64,000 nt of DNA from Kosakonia sp. SMBL-WEM22 (GCF_014490785.1 NZ_CP051488.1:1116001-1180000); one strand, 5' to 3'; numbered from the stretch's first letter, positions 16,619-26,279 are shown. Numbers and translations: made by a program. The notes: a model not told the origin generated them from the letters alone.

Positions 16619-17527
16619 GTGCGTATCGGTATCGATTTGGGTGGTACAAAGACAGAGATTATTGCGCTGGACGAGAGCGGCGAGACGCTGTTCCGCCATC
16701 GGCAGCCGACGCCGCGCGACTATCAGCAGACCATTGAGCTTATCGCTTCGCTGGTCGATTTAGCGGAAAAAGAGACCGGCCAGCGCGGCACAGTCGGCAT
16801 GGGCATTCCGGGCTCTATTTCGCCCTATACCGGGGTGGTGAAGAACGCCAACTCCACGTGGCTCAACGGTAAACCGTTTGATAAAGATTTGAGCCAGCGG
16901 CTTAATCGTGAGGTGCGCCTCGCGAATGATGCCAACTGCCTGGCGGTGTCGGAAGCGGTCGACGGCGCGGCAGCGGGCGCGCAGACGGTGTTTGCGGTGA
17001 TTATCGGCACAGGCTGCGGCTCCGGCATTGCGCTCAATGGCCACTCCCATATCGGCGCTAACGGTACGGCGGGCGAGTGGGGGCACAATCCGCTGCCGTG
17101 GATGGATGAGGATGAGCTGCGTTATCGCACTGAAGTGCCCTGCTATTGCGGTAAGCAGGGGTGCATTGAGACCTTTATCTCCGGCACCGGGTTTGGCACC
17201 GATTATCAGCGTCTGAGCGGCCAGGCTCTGAAGGGCAACGAAATTATTCGGCTAGTGAATGAGCAGGATGCGGTTGCCGAGCTGGCGCTGAGCCGCTATG
17301 AGATGCGGCTGGCGAAGTCGCTGGCGCATGTGGTGAATATCCTCGATCCCGATGTGATCGTGCTGGGCGGCGGGATGAGTAATGTCGATCGCCTTTACCA
17401 GACGGTGCCGGGTTTGATGCAGAAGTGGGTGTTCGGCGGTGAGTGTGAAACACCGATCCGTAAAGCGGTGCACGGGGATTCCAGCGGCGTGCGCGGCGCC
17501 GCGTGGCTCTGGCCGCAGGGGGAGTAA
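16619..17527 (+). CDS. mak: Mak, fructokinase (ROK family)
   Basis: ATP-dependent manno(fructo)kinase of the ROK family. It has the phosphate loop RIGIDLGGTKTE, the sugar-binding GNG/EWGHNPLP segment and the ROK zinc motif CYCGKQGCIETFISG. The C-terminal LDPDVIVLGGGMSN block is intact. 302 residues, as in E. coli. Start is GTG 16619 with GAGGAG seven nt upstream. It is divergent from rdgC. araJ, its downstream neighbour in E. coli, is missing here. Confidence 0.95.
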   Translation: MRIGIDLGGTKTEIIALDESGETLFRHRQPTPRDYQQTIELIASLVDLAEKETGQRGTVGMGIPGSISPYTGVVKNANSTWLNGKPFDKDLSQRLNREVRLANDANCLAVSEAVDGAAAGAQTVFAVIIGTGCGSGIALNGHSHIGANGTAGEWGHNPLPWMDEDELRYRTEVPCYCGKQGCIETFISGTGFGTDYQRLSGQALKGNEIIRLVNEQDAVAELALSRYEMRLAKSLAHVVNILDPDVIVLGGGMSNVDRLYQTVPGLMQKWVFGGECETPIRKAVHGDSSGVRGAAWLWPQGE

Positions 17528-17553
17528 TGCGCCAATCGAGCCGCTGAAACGGC

Positions 17554-17925
17554 GTAGGCCGGATAAGCGTTTACGCGCCATCCGGCATTATCACCGCAGC
17601 ACCGATTGCCGGATGGCGGCTTCGCCTTATCCGGCCTACCAAAACGAGCCTACAGCGACACCAACGTTGCTTTTATCTGCGATATGGCAGCGAGGGGGCC
17701 GCGGGGATTGACAAGGGGAGCGCGGCCGCTTCCCTTGTCCCGTTCACCGCATAAGAGATTAATGAAACTCCCCAACGCCTGGTGACCGGAACCCTTCCAC
17801 CCGTGCTACATACCAGGCCCATTGCCGGATGGCGGCTCCGCCTTATCCGGCCTACAAAACCTTTTCCACCGAGGCAACATGCCTCACCCATTGCCCGATG
17901 GCGCGTACCGCTTATCCGGCCTGGG
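17554..17925. repeat. Cluster of four REP elements in the mak-sbcC gap
   Basis: The 424-nt interval 17528-17951 contains no convincing gene. REP units of the type TGCCGGATGGCG...TTATCCGGCCTAC lie at 17554-17587 (inverted), 17607-17639, 17822-17855 and 17891-17925 (a degenerate copy). Such units bind gyrase, IHF or DNA polymerase I, or protect 3' mRNA ends in relatives. Confidence 0.85.
17711..17738. repeat. Strong isolated hairpin between REP elements
   Basis: A 12-bp stem (ACAAGGGGAGCG / CGCTTCCCTTGT, one G-T wobble) with loop CGGC. It is not part of a REP unit, and no T tract follows. Confidence 0.5.
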
Positions 17926-17951
17926 CGGTTTCAGCACAACTGTGCTGCGGC

Positions 17952-20900
17952 CTACTGCACCGCATACTTCCCATCGAGCTTGCTGTAGCCAAGCCCATTT
18001 ATCTTCTTCACCTTAATCTGCACCGGAATACGCTCCTTCATCGCCTCAACGTGGCTTATCACGCCGATGGTTTTGCCGGTGGCATTTAACGCATCGAGCG
18101 CATCCAGCGCCGTATCGAGCGTTTCGCTATCCAGCGTGCCAAAGCCCTCGTCGAGGAACAGCGAATCGATACGCGTTTTGTGGCTCACCAGATCGGAGAG
18201 CGCCAGCGCCAGCGCAAGGCTCACCAGGAAACTTTCGCCGCCTGAGAGGGTGCGGGTATCGCGCACCGCATCTGCCTGCCAGGTATCGACCACCTCCAGC
18301 TCCAGCGCGTCGCTCTCTTTGCGCTTGAGCAAATAGCGCCCGTGCAGGCGGGTGAGCTGGTTATTCGCCAGCCAGACCAGGTTATCCAGCGTCAGCCCCT
18401 GGGCGAATTTACGGAACTTATCCCCCTCTCTGGAGCCAATCAGCGCATTCAGATGTCCCCAGTCATCGCAGCGGGCGCTGGCGTGCTCAATCTGCTGTAG
18501 CACCGTCTGCTGGCGTTTGCGGTTATCCGTATCCTGTTTCAGTTGCTGGCGCACTTCGCCCTGGCCGGTGGCGTTCTCGCGCAGCTGACGTGCAAGCTGC
18601 TCCAGAGCCGGTTTGGTACTCTCTATGCTGGCATCCGCCCCAAGCCCGGCGGGGCGCTGCTGCTGATGGTCAGTAAGCGTCTGCTCTGCATTTGCCGCCA
18701 ATGCCTGTTTCTGCTGGCACTCGGCCTCCAGCGTCTGGCGCAGCTGCGCAAGGCGCTGATGCTCGCCATCATCAAGCAGGGCGCGAAGGAAGGCGTCGCG
18801 ATCGTCAAAAATACTCGCCGCCAGCGCCTCGTTAAACGCCTGTTCAGATTGATGCTCACTCTCTGCCGCCTGCGCCAGCTGCTGATGCAGGGTTTGCCAC
18901 TGGCTTTGCAGGGCCAGGCAGGCGTCGTGCACTTTACGCCACCCCTCCAGTGCCACGCGAGCCTCGCCAACGGCGATATCTTCTGCGGGCAGGGTGTCGA
19001 GGATTGGCGCAAGCTGCGCCAGCTGCTCCTGGAGCGCAGTCAGCTGCTGCTGATGCGCCTGCCACTGCTGCGCTTCATCGGCGCGGGCAGCCAGCCACGA
19101 CGTTTCATCATCTTCGGCGGGCAGCGCCAGGTCGAGTCCTGCAAGGGTTGCGGCCAGGCTTTCGCGGCGGCGCTCAACCGCCTGTTGATAGTGCTCGCTC
19201 TGCTGGCGCAACTCATTGATCTGCTGCTGCAGAGTCAGGCGCTGATTGAGCAGGTAAAGCTGATGCTCGTAGGCATCCTGCGCGCTTTGCCAGCTGTTGA
19301 GATCGCGCTGCGGCTCAAGGGTGACGTTCAGCGCGGCGCAGGCTTTTGCCCATGCCTCAAGCCAGCTGCGCTCCTCCTCCTGGAGCAGTTTCGCTTCGCG
19401 CTCATCTTTCTCGTAACGCTCGGCGAGGCCTTTCAGACGCTCGCCGAGCGCCACGCCCGCCTCTTTCATCGTGCGTACGTCGAGATCGAGTGCATTAAAG
19501 CGCGTCTGATTGACGCCCGGTTCGATAGCCTGATAGTGGGCGACCGCCGGGTGCTCCGTTGCGCCGCACAGCGGGCAGGGGTGACCGGGCTGGAGGCGCG
19601 CGCGCTCGCTTTCGAGATCCTTAATCCGGCTCTCCAGCTCGCAAATGGTGCGCACCTCGTTCAGTAACTGATTTTTCTCTTTATAGAGTTCACGTTTGTG
19701 CGCCAGCTCAGCGGTCAGTTTCTCCTGTTCCGCTTTCAGATCCAGCAGGCTCTGCTGGCGCTGGTTCAACTGCTTACGCAGCGGCGCATAGCGGGCATGC
19801 AGAGCGGTCAGTTGCTGGCGCAGCGGGCGGTTTTGCGCACAGAGCGCCATTGCTGCTGCCGTCTCTTCAAGGCTCATCTCAAGAGTGGAGAGTGGTAGCG
19901 TGCGCAGGCGCTCCTGCTGGCTCTGCACACGCTGCTGCGCCGAAAACCACTGTTTTTTCTCCTCCGCCAGCTGGCTGAAGAGCGCCCGCCAGCCGGTTAA
20001 TTCACTCTGCCAGCGCTGGAAGCGGGCGTGCTCGTTTAACCACGACTCCAGGCTTTGCCGCGAGGCAAGCAGCGAGGCTTGCTGCTGTGCGGCGCTGGCG
20101 CGTATCTGCGCGCGCTGTAACAGGCTGGCCTGTAAGCGAGTATTCACTTCCTCACTCTGCGCTCGGGTATGCGTTAGCGTTTTGCGCTGATCCTCAAGCC
20201 GCTGCCACAGCGGGCGCAGCTGCTGCGCCGGTTGCGCCAGCTCAAGCGCGGCAAGCTGCGGCCTGGCGTCGTTACGCGCCTGTAGCGCCTGCGCCAGCGT
20301 CGCTTTTGCCCGCCCGCGCGCTGCTTGTAGTTCTGCTTCGCGGGTGAGCCACTGCGCCTGCGCCTGGGCGCTGCGCTGGGTGTTCAGCAGCGTCTGCTCT
20401 TCGTCAGTTAGTGCTTGCAAACGTTGCTCAAGCAGCTCCCGCTGCCCGGCTTCCAGCAGCACGACGCCCTCGGCCTGCGCGCGCAACTGCTCCAGCTCGC
20501 CTTTGGCGCTTTTATGCTTCTCAAACACCATCGCCGAAATCTGCCCATAGATCTCGGTGCCGGTCAGCTCCTCCAGTAGTTCAGCGCGCTCGCGCGGTTT
20601 GGCGTTGAGGAATGCGGCGAACTGCCCCTGCGAGAGCAACATGGAGCGGGTGAAACGGCCATAATCCAGCCCGGTGAGGGAGGCGGTGAGATCGAGCTTA
20701 TCTTTGACCTTATCGGCGAGGATTTTCCCCGTTTCGCACAGCGCCAGCTCCACGCGCGGTGCCTGCAGGTTGCCATCCGCCTGCCCGCGGGCGCGCGTCT
20801 GGCTCCAGAAGGCGCGATAGGCCACCCCCTTAACTTCAAATTCCACCTCTGCCAAACACTCGGCGGTGTCGCGGGTCATCAGGTCGTTTTGTGACTGCGA

Positions 20901-21092
20901 CAACGTGCTGAGGCGTGGCGTCTCGTGGTAGAGGGCGAGGCAGATAGCGTCCAGCAGGGTGGTTTTCCCGGCCCCCGTTGCCCCGGTAATGGCGAACAGC
21001 CCGTTGCTGGCGAAGGGCTCTTCGGTAAAGTCGATTTTCCACTCGCCCTTCAGCGAGTTGATATTTTTCAGCCGTAAACTGAGGATTTTCAT
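17952..21092 (-). CDS. sbcC: SbcC, SMC-like ATPase subunit of the SbcCD nuclease
   Basis: A 1046-residue Rad50-type protein. With SbcD it cleaves DNA hairpins and blocked ends during replication. The N-terminal Walker A is TGATGAGKTT (about residues 33-42). Long coiled coils surround a zinc hook CPLCG near residue 503. The C-terminal part holds the ABC signature TLSGGESFLVSLALALALS and Walker B DSLFLDEGFGTLD. E. coli SbcC is 1048 residues. It overlaps sbcD by 4 nt (ATGA), showing coupled translation. Confidence 0.97.
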   Translation of the reverse strand: MKILSLRLKNINSLKGEWKIDFTEEPFASNGLFAITGATGAGKTTLLDAICLALYHETPRLSTLSQSQNDLMTRDTAECLAEVEFEVKGVAYRAFWSQTRARGQADGNLQAPRVELALCETGKILADKVKDKLDLTASLTGLDYGRFTRSMLLSQGQFAAFLNAKPRERAELLEELTGTEIYGQISAMVFEKHKSAKGELEQLRAQAEGVVLLEAGQRELLEQRLQALTDEEQTLLNTQRSAQAQAQWLTREAELQAARGRAKATLAQALQARNDARPQLAALELAQPAQQLRPLWQRLEDQRKTLTHTRAQSEEVNTRLQASLLQRAQIRASAAQQQASLLASRQSLESWLNEHARFQRWQSELTGWRALFSQLAEEKKQWFSAQQRVQSQQERLRTLPLSTLEMSLEETAAAMALCAQNRPLRQQLTALHARYAPLRKQLNQRQQSLLDLKAEQEKLTAELAHKRELYKEKNQLLNEVRTICELESRIKDLESERARLQPGHPCPLCGATEHPAVAHYQAIEPGVNQTRFNALDLDVRTMKEAGVALGERLKGLAERYEKDEREAKLLQEEERSWLEAWAKACAALNVTLEPQRDLNSWQSAQDAYEHQLYLLNQRLTLQQQINELRQQSEHYQQAVERRRESLAATLAGLDLALPAEDDETSWLAARADEAQQWQAHQQQLTALQEQLAQLAPILDTLPAEDIAVGEARVALEGWRKVHDACLALQSQWQTLHQQLAQAAESEHQSEQAFNEALAASIFDDRDAFLRALLDDGEHQRLAQLRQTLEAECQQKQALAANAEQTLTDHQQQRPAGLGADASIESTKPALEQLARQLRENATGQGEVRQQLKQDTDNRKRQQTVLQQIEHASARCDDWGHLNALIGSREGDKFRKFAQGLTLDNLVWLANNQLTRLHGRYLLKRKESDALELEVVDTWQADAVRDTRTLSGGESFLVSLALALALSDLVSHKTRIDSLFLDEGFGTLDSETLDTALDALDALNATGKTIGVISHVEAMKERIPVQIKVKKINGLGYSKLDGKYAVQ

Positions 21093-22291
21093 GCGTCGTT
21101 CTCCTCATCCAGCGCCTGGCGGGTCTCGCCGAACAGCGTATGTAAGCGCGCACTCTGCATCTCGTCGAGCTCCTCCTGTGCCAGCCTGCGGTCAAAGACC
21201 TCTTCCACTTTTAACTCGCTCAATGTTTCACGCAGCTCACCGGCGAGCAGACGGTCGCGCAGCTCGCGGCTGCGGCGCACCAGCAGCACTTCGACGGGCA
21301 GATCTTCGGTTACCTGCTGGATTTTGCGCTGCATATCGACCAGATAGTCGCTGCTGACAATCTCAATATCGAGCCACACCGGCGGCGTGGCGGGGGCATC
21401 GCGCCACTGCTCAAGCTGACGGCAGATATCGGCAAACTCGCCCTTAATCACCGCCAGTGGCTGAGTGGCGGGCACGTCAATAGTGGTGACTTCTGCCAGC
21501 TTGCCATCGGCAAATGTCACCAGATTGACCCCTTTGCTTTTTCCTGTCTCATCAAAGCTCAGTGGGATCGGTGAGCCGCAGTAGCGAATATGCTCCGTGC
21601 CGCCGATTTTCTGCGCGCGATGGATATGGCCAAGCGCGATGTAATCCGCCGGGGGAAAGTTTTGTGCAGGGAAAGCATCCAGCGTGCCGATATAGATATC
21701 ACGCACCGCGTCACTTTTACTCGCGCCGACGGTGGTCAAATGGCCGCTGGCGATAATCGGTAACGGCTTATCGCCGCGCAGGTCGCAGGCGGCCTGATAC
21801 TGCTGCTGATAGTAGTCGGTGATGGCGGCCAGCAGGTGCTGCTGTTTTTGCTGCCCGGACATCCCCGCCTGGCTGACGGTAATGTCGCGCGGGCGCAGAA
21901 AGGGCACCGGGCAGAAGACCGCGCCGGGTTCGCCGTCGCGGCGATAGAGCAGAAACGGCGCAACGCCTGCGCTGGCGACTACGGTGGTGTTGAGATACGC
22001 GAGGATCTCTTTTGATTCATTGAGGGTCGCCACGGAGTCATGGTTGCCCGCCAGCACGATTAACTGGCAGCCGGTGCGCTGCAAACTGACCACAAAGCGG
22101 TTATAGAGCTCGCGGGCGTAGCTCGGTGGCGATCCGGTATCGAAAATGTCGCCCGCCACCACGATGGCGTCGACCTGCTGCTGCTCGGCCGTGGTTAACA
22201 GCCAGTCCAGAAAAGCGCTGTGCTCGGCGGCGCGGCTTTTGCTGTAGAAGTTTTGGCCGAGATGCCAGTCCGATGTGTGAAGAATGCGCAT
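21089..22291 (-). CDS. sbcD: SbcD, Mre11-type nuclease subunit
   Basis: A 400-residue calcineurin-like phosphoesterase giving SbcCD its Mn-dependent exonuclease and endonuclease activity. Metal-binding motifs are HTSDWHLG (residues 4-11), VVAGDIFDTG, VLAGNHDS, ASGHL and ALGHIHR. Start is ATG 22291 (MRILHTSDWH); the frame runs 24 residues further upstream but that extension is a hydrophobic stretch absent from the family. It is the first gene of sbcDC, divergent from phoBR as in E. coli. Confidence 0.97.
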   Translation of the reverse strand: MRILHTSDWHLGQNFYSKSRAAEHSAFLDWLLTTAEQQQVDAIVVAGDIFDTGSPPSYARELYNRFVVSLQRTGCQLIVLAGNHDSVATLNESKEILAYLNTTVVASAGVAPFLLYRRDGEPGAVFCPVPFLRPRDITVSQAGMSGQQKQQHLLAAITDYYQQQYQAACDLRGDKPLPIIASGHLTTVGASKSDAVRDIYIGTLDAFPAQNFPPADYIALGHIHRAQKIGGTEHIRYCGSPIPLSFDETGKSKGVNLVTFADGKLAEVTTIDVPATQPLAVIKGEFADICRQLEQWRDAPATPPVWLDIEIVSSDYLVDMQRKIQQVTEDLPVEVLLVRRSRELRDRLLAGELRETLSELKVEEVFDRRLAQEELDEMQSARLHTLFGETRQALDEENDA

Positions 22292-22412
22292 AGTGATCCC
22301 GTGGCAAAAAAGCATAACGGCGATTATAAACATTAAGCGGGTCAGGGACATCGCCTGGCGCAAATTTGCGTTGTCACATTCGCGCGGGCTGGGTCATATA
22401 GCGGTCATCTTA

Positions 22413-22444
22413 TTCATAAATCTGTCATAAAACTGACGCATAAT
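22413..22444 (+). promoter_or_regulatory. Pho box and -10 of the phoBR promoter
   Basis: A TTCATAAAT run followed by CTGTCATAAAACTGACGC at 22422-22439 strongly resembles the E. coli phoB Pho box. A -10 hexamer CATAAT lies at 22439-22444. This implies autoactivation of phoBR by PhoB-P. Confidence 0.85.
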
Positions 22445-22488
22445 GGCGACGCTATTTATACTGCAGACTAATTAATACAGGGCGAATG

Positions 22489-23178
22489 ATGGCGAGACGA
22501 ATTCTGGTCGTGGAAGACGAAGCACCGATCCGTGAAATGGTGTGCTTTGTGCTCGAACAAAATGGTTTTCAGCCTGTTGAAGCTGAAGATTTCGACAGCG
22601 CGGTAAACCAGCTTAATGAACCCTGGCCGGATCTGGTGCTGCTGGACTGGATGTTACCCGGCGGGTCCGGCATTCAATTTATCAAGCACCTGAAGCGCGA
22701 AGCGATGACCCGCGATATTCCGGTGATGATGCTCACCGCGCGCGGTGAAGAGGAAGATCGCGTTCGCGGTCTTGAGACGGGGGCAGATGACTACATCACC
22801 AAGCCCTTCTCGCCGAAAGAGCTGGTGGCGCGCATTAAAGCCGTGATGCGCCGCATTTCGCCGATGGCGGTGGAAGAGGTGATTGAGATGCAGGGCTTAA
22901 GCCTCGATCCCTCCTCCCATCGTGTTATGACCGGCGAAAACCCCCTCGATATGGGCCCCACCGAATTTAAACTCTTACACTTCTTTATGACCCACCCGGA
23001 GCGCGTTTACAGCCGTGAACAGCTGCTGAACCACGTCTGGGGCACCAATGTCTATGTTGAAGACAGAACCGTAGACGTGCATATTCGTCGTCTGCGTAAA
23101 GCGCTGGAAGGGAGTGGACACGACCGGATGGTGCAGACGGTACGCGGCACGGGATATCGTTTTTCGACCCGTTTCTGA
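22489..23178 (+). CDS. phoB: PhoB, phosphate regulon response regulator
   Basis: A 229-residue OmpR-family regulator that binds Pho boxes when phosphorylated. Receiver: acidic pair E9/D10, phospho-acceptor D53 in LLDWMLPG, T and K in MLTARGEEE and YITKPFSP. C-terminal winged helix: MGPTEFKLLHFFMTHPERVYSREQLL and RTVDVHIRRLRKAL (abridged). It is almost identical to E. coli PhoB. ATG 22486 and ATG 22489 are adjacent; 22489 (MARRILVVED) matches the family. Confidence 0.98.
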   Translation: MARRILVVEDEAPIREMVCFVLEQNGFQPVEAEDFDSAVNQLNEPWPDLVLLDWMLPGGSGIQFIKHLKREAMTRDIPVMMLTARGEEEDRVRGLETGADDYITKPFSPKELVARIKAVMRRISPMAVEEVIEMQGLSLDPSSHRVMTGENPLDMGPTEFKLLHFFMTHPERVYSREQLLNHVWGTNVYVEDRTVDVHIRRLRKALEGSGHDRMVQTVRGTGYRFSTRF

Positions 23179-23199
23179 AATTTGACAGGAGTGTGACGC

Positions 23200-24498
23200 G
23201 TGCTGGAAAGGCTGTCATGGAAAAGGCTGGTGCTGGAGCTCCTCCTTTGTTGTATCCCCGCCTTTATTCTGGGCGCGATGTTCGGCTATCTGCCGTGGTT
23301 TTTACTGGCGGCGGTGACCGGGCTTCTGGTCTGGCACTTCTGGAATCTGCTGCGTCTCTCCTGGTGGTTATGGGTCGATAAAAGCATGACGCCGCCGCCC
23401 GGCACCGGCAGCTGGGAGCCGCTGCTCTATGGCCTGCATCAGATGCAGATGCGCAATAAAAAGCGCCGCCGCGAGCTGGGCAACCTGATCAAACGCTTTC
23501 GCAGCGGTGCCGAATCGCTGCCGGATGCGGTGGTGCTGACCACGGAAGAGGGGATGATCTTCTGGTGTAACGGCCTTGCGCAACAGCTGCTGGGGCTGCG
23601 CTGGCCCGATGATAACGGGCAGAACATCCTTAACCTGCTGCGCTACCCCGAATTTACCCAATACCTGAAGAGCCAGACCTTCAGTAAGCCCCTCAATCTG
23701 GTGCTCAACAACGGTCGCCACTTAGAGATCCGTGTAATGCCCTACAGCGAGCAGCAGCTGCTGATGGTGGCGCGCGATGTCACGCAGATGCACCAGCTGG
23801 AAGGGGCGCGGCGCAACTTTTTTGCCAACGTCAGCCATGAGCTGCGCACGCCGCTGACGGTGCTGCAGGGCTACCTTGAGATGATGCAGGAGCAGACGCT
23901 GGAGGGCGCACCGCGCGAAAAAGCGTTACACACCATGCGTGAGCAAACCTCGCGGATGGAGGGGCTGGTGCGCCAGCTTCTCACCCTGTCAAAAATCGAA
24001 GCCGCGCCGACGCACGGTGCGAATGAAGTGATTGATGTGCCGATGATGCTGCGCGTGGTGGAGCGGGAAGCGCAAACCCTCAGTCAGCAGAAACAGAGCT
24101 TCAGCTTTGAAATTGACAGCCAGTTGAAAGTGCTGGGCAGCGAAGAGCAGCTGCGTAGCGCCATCTCGAACCTGGTCTATAACGCGGTGAATCACACCCC
24201 CGCCGGGACGCATATTATCGTGCGCTGGCAGCCGGTGGCGCACGGTGCGGAGTTTAGCGTTGAGGATAATGGGCCAGGGATCGCCGCCGAGCATATTCCG
24301 CGCCTGACTGAGCGTTTCTACCGCGTGGATAAAGCGCGCTCCCGGCAGACCGGCGGCAGCGGGCTTGGTCTGGCAATAGTCAAACACGCGGTAAATCACC
24401 ATGACAGCCGGCTTGATATCAGCAGCACGCCGGGCAAAGGGACGCGATTTAGCTTTGTCTTACCGGAACGCCTGATTGCCAAAAACGCCCACCCTTAA
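23200..24498 (+). CDS. phoR: PhoR, phosphate regulon sensor histidine kinase
   Basis: A 432-residue inner-membrane kinase/phosphatase for PhoB that senses Pi through the Pst-PhoU complex. There are two N-terminal membrane helices (to about residue 55), a PAS domain (about 95-190), a dimerisation domain with H213 in ANVSHELRTPLTVLQGY, and an ATPase domain with the N box AISNLVYNAVNHTP, DNGPGI and GGSGLGLAIVKH. Start is GTG 23200 preceded by GACAGGAGTG. It is 21 nt after phoB and in one operon with it. Confidence 0.97.
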   Translation: MLERLSWKRLVLELLLCCIPAFILGAMFGYLPWFLLAAVTGLLVWHFWNLLRLSWWLWVDKSMTPPPGTGSWEPLLYGLHQMQMRNKKRRRELGNLIKRFRSGAESLPDAVVLTTEEGMIFWCNGLAQQLLGLRWPDDNGQNILNLLRYPEFTQYLKSQTFSKPLNLVLNNGRHLEIRVMPYSEQQLLMVARDVTQMHQLEGARRNFFANVSHELRTPLTVLQGYLEMMQEQTLEGAPREKALHTMREQTSRMEGLVRQLLTLSKIEAAPTHGANEVIDVPMMLRVVEREAQTLSQQKQSFSFEIDSQLKVLGSEEQLRSAISNLVYNAVNHTPAGTHIIVRWQPVAHGAEFSVEDNGPGIAAEHIPRLTERFYRVDKARSRQTGGSGLGLAIVKHAVNHHDSRLDISSTPGKGTRFSFVLPERLIAKNAHP

Positions 24499-24569
24499 TC
24501 ACCTTGTCAGCTTATCTTTCCGGCGGCTTGCTGCGGCGAGCCGCTCTGCCTCGCCTCATCGTGCGACTG

Positions 24570-24599
24570 CAACGTAGTTTGTACGGTTGTTGCTTTTTT
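24570..24599 (+). terminator. Probable phoBR terminator
   Basis: Stem CAACGTA / TACgGTTG (one bulged G), followed by TTGCTTTTTTG. An outer 9-bp inverted repeat ATCGTGCGA (24558-24566) / TCGCACGAT (24602-24610) encloses it, so the whole 53 nt could fold together. Confidence 0.45.
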
Positions 24600-24905
24600 G
24601 TTCGCACGATCAGCCACGTGTTTTTCTGATAAATAGAGTTTTTCACTGGCTGGTTTCTGCTGTTTAGTATAACTATCTGGTTTTGCGATCCCGACTTGCC
24701 TTTAAACGTTATAAGCGTTTAAATTGCGCCCCATGCATTGTCAGACCGACTGTGTTTGCGTGGTAAACCGAAAAACTATTCTTCGCCACGCAGTGCATTA
24801 AGCATTTCCCGCTGATTTAACGCGTTAATGATGCGTTATTGTCCGGTGCGGAGAGGCTAATTATTCAACATATTTACGACACCACATCCACAGGCAGTAA
24901 ACATT
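24600..24905 (+). promoter_or_regulatory. brnQ upstream region
   Basis: AT-rich spacer without a convincing gene. It holds a perfect 8-bp inverted repeat TTTAAACG (24701-24708) / CGTTTAAA (24716-24723), seven nt apart, an operator-like palindrome. GTATAACT near 24668 could be a -10. No regulator can be named. Confidence 0.4.
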
Positions 24906-26225
24906 ATGACCCATCACTTAAAACCGCGTGACATCATCGCGCTGGGCTTTATGACCTTCGCGCTGTTTGTTGGCGCAGGTAACATCATTTTTCCTCCTAT
25001 GGTCGGCTTACAGGCGGGTGAATTCGTCTGGACGGCGGCGCTGGGCTTCCTGATTACTGCGGTGGGCCTGCCGGTGCTAACGGTGGTTGCGCTGGCAAAA
25101 GTGGGCGGCGGCATTGATAGCCTCAGCACACCGATTGGCAAAGTCGCGGGCGTGCTGCTGGCAACGGTCTGCTATCTTGCCGTTGGGCCGCTGTTTGCCA
25201 CGCCGCGTACTGCAACCGTCTCTTTTGAAGTGGGTATTGCGCCGCTGACCGGCGACGGCTCTTCGGCGCTGCTGATCTACAGCCTGGTCTACTTTGCATT
25301 GGTGATCCTGGTCTCTCTCTATCCGGGCAAACTGCTTGATACCGTCGGCAATTTCCTTGCGCCGTTGAAAATTATCGCTCTGACGATTCTGGCAATCGCT
25401 GCGCTGGTGTGGCCTGCCGGTCCTATCAGCCATGCGCTGGAAGCCTACCAGACTGCGCCGTTTTCTAACGGTTTCGTCAATGGCTACCTGACGATGGATA
25501 CCCTCGGTGCGATGGTCTTCGGTATTGTTATCGTGAATGCCGCCCGCTCGCGCGGCGTGACTGAAGCGCGTCTGTTGACTCGCTATACCGTCTGGGCGGG
25601 TCTGATGGCCGGCGTTGGCCTGACGCTGCTCTATCTGGCGCTCTTCCGCCTTGGTTCTGACAGCGCGACGCTGGTCGATCAGTCCGTTAACGGCGCGGCG
25701 ATTCTCCATGCTTACGTTCAGCACACCTTTGGTGGCGCGGGCAGCTTCCTGCTGGCAGCGCTGATTTTCATCGCCTGTCTGGTGACGGCGGTTGGCCTGA
25801 CCTGCGCCTGCGCAGAGTTCTTCGCCCAGTACCTGCCGCTCTCTTACCGCACGCTGGTCTTTATCCTCGGTATCTTCTCGATGGCGGTCTCAAACCTTGG
25901 TCTGAGCCACCTGATCCAGATTTCGATTCCGGTGCTGACGATGATCTATCCGCCCTGTATCGTGCTGGTGGTCTTGAGCTTTACCCGACCTTTCTGGCAT
26001 TGTTCCACCCGCGTCATTGCGCCGACCATGTTTATCAGCCTGCTTTTTGGTATCCTTGACGGCGTGAAAGCCTCCGCGTTTGCTGAGCACCTTCCTCTCT
26101 GGACACAGCGCTTACCGCTGGCGGAGCAGGGCCTGGCCTGGCTGTTGCCGAGCCTGGTGATGGTGGTTCTGGCCGCTATCTGGGATCGTGCGGCGGGACG
26201 TCAGGTGACCTCCAGCGCGCATTAA
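24906..26225 (+). CDS. brnQ: BrnQ, branched-chain amino acid:cation symporter
   Basis: A 439-residue LIVCS-family transporter taking up Leu, Ile and Val with Na+ or H+ into the cytoplasm. It equals E. coli BrnQ in length and has about twelve hydrophobic segments. Family blocks: FALFVGAGNIIFPPMVGLQAGE region, LLDTVGNFLAPLKIIALTILA (abridged) and YPPCIVLVVLS. It is followed by a clear terminator and then proY, as in E. coli. Confidence 0.96.
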   Translation: MTHHLKPRDIIALGFMTFALFVGAGNIIFPPMVGLQAGEFVWTAALGFLITAVGLPVLTVVALAKVGGGIDSLSTPIGKVAGVLLATVCYLAVGPLFATPRTATVSFEVGIAPLTGDGSSALLIYSLVYFALVILVSLYPGKLLDTVGNFLAPLKIIALTILAIAALVWPAGPISHALEAYQTAPFSNGFVNGYLTMDTLGAMVFGIVIVNAARSRGVTEARLLTRYTVWAGLMAGVGLTLLYLALFRLGSDSATLVDQSVNGAAILHAYVQHTFGGAGSFLLAALIFIACLVTAVGLTCACAEFFAQYLPLSYRTLVFILGIFSMAVSNLGLSHLIQISIPVLTMIYPPCIVLVVLSFTRPFWHCSTRVIAPTMFISLLFGILDGVKASAFAEHLPLWTQRLPLAEQGLAWLLPSLVMVVLAAIWDRAAGRQVTSSAH

Positions 26226-26247
26226 CAGCAGCAAGCACGGTTTGTTG

Positions 26248-26279
26248 AACCACGGGGTAGCGCACTCCGTGGTTTTTTA
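26248..26279 (+). terminator. Rho-independent terminator of brnQ
   Basis: Stem AACCACGG (26248-26255) / CCGTGGTT (26267-26274) followed by TTTTATTTTTT. Confidence 0.85.

Noticed and set aside
24733..24801. 22-codon Cys-containing ORF upstream of brnQ, considered as a leader peptide
   Set aside because: No ribosome site, no run of branched-chain amino acid codons, and no attenuator hairpin with a T tract after it.
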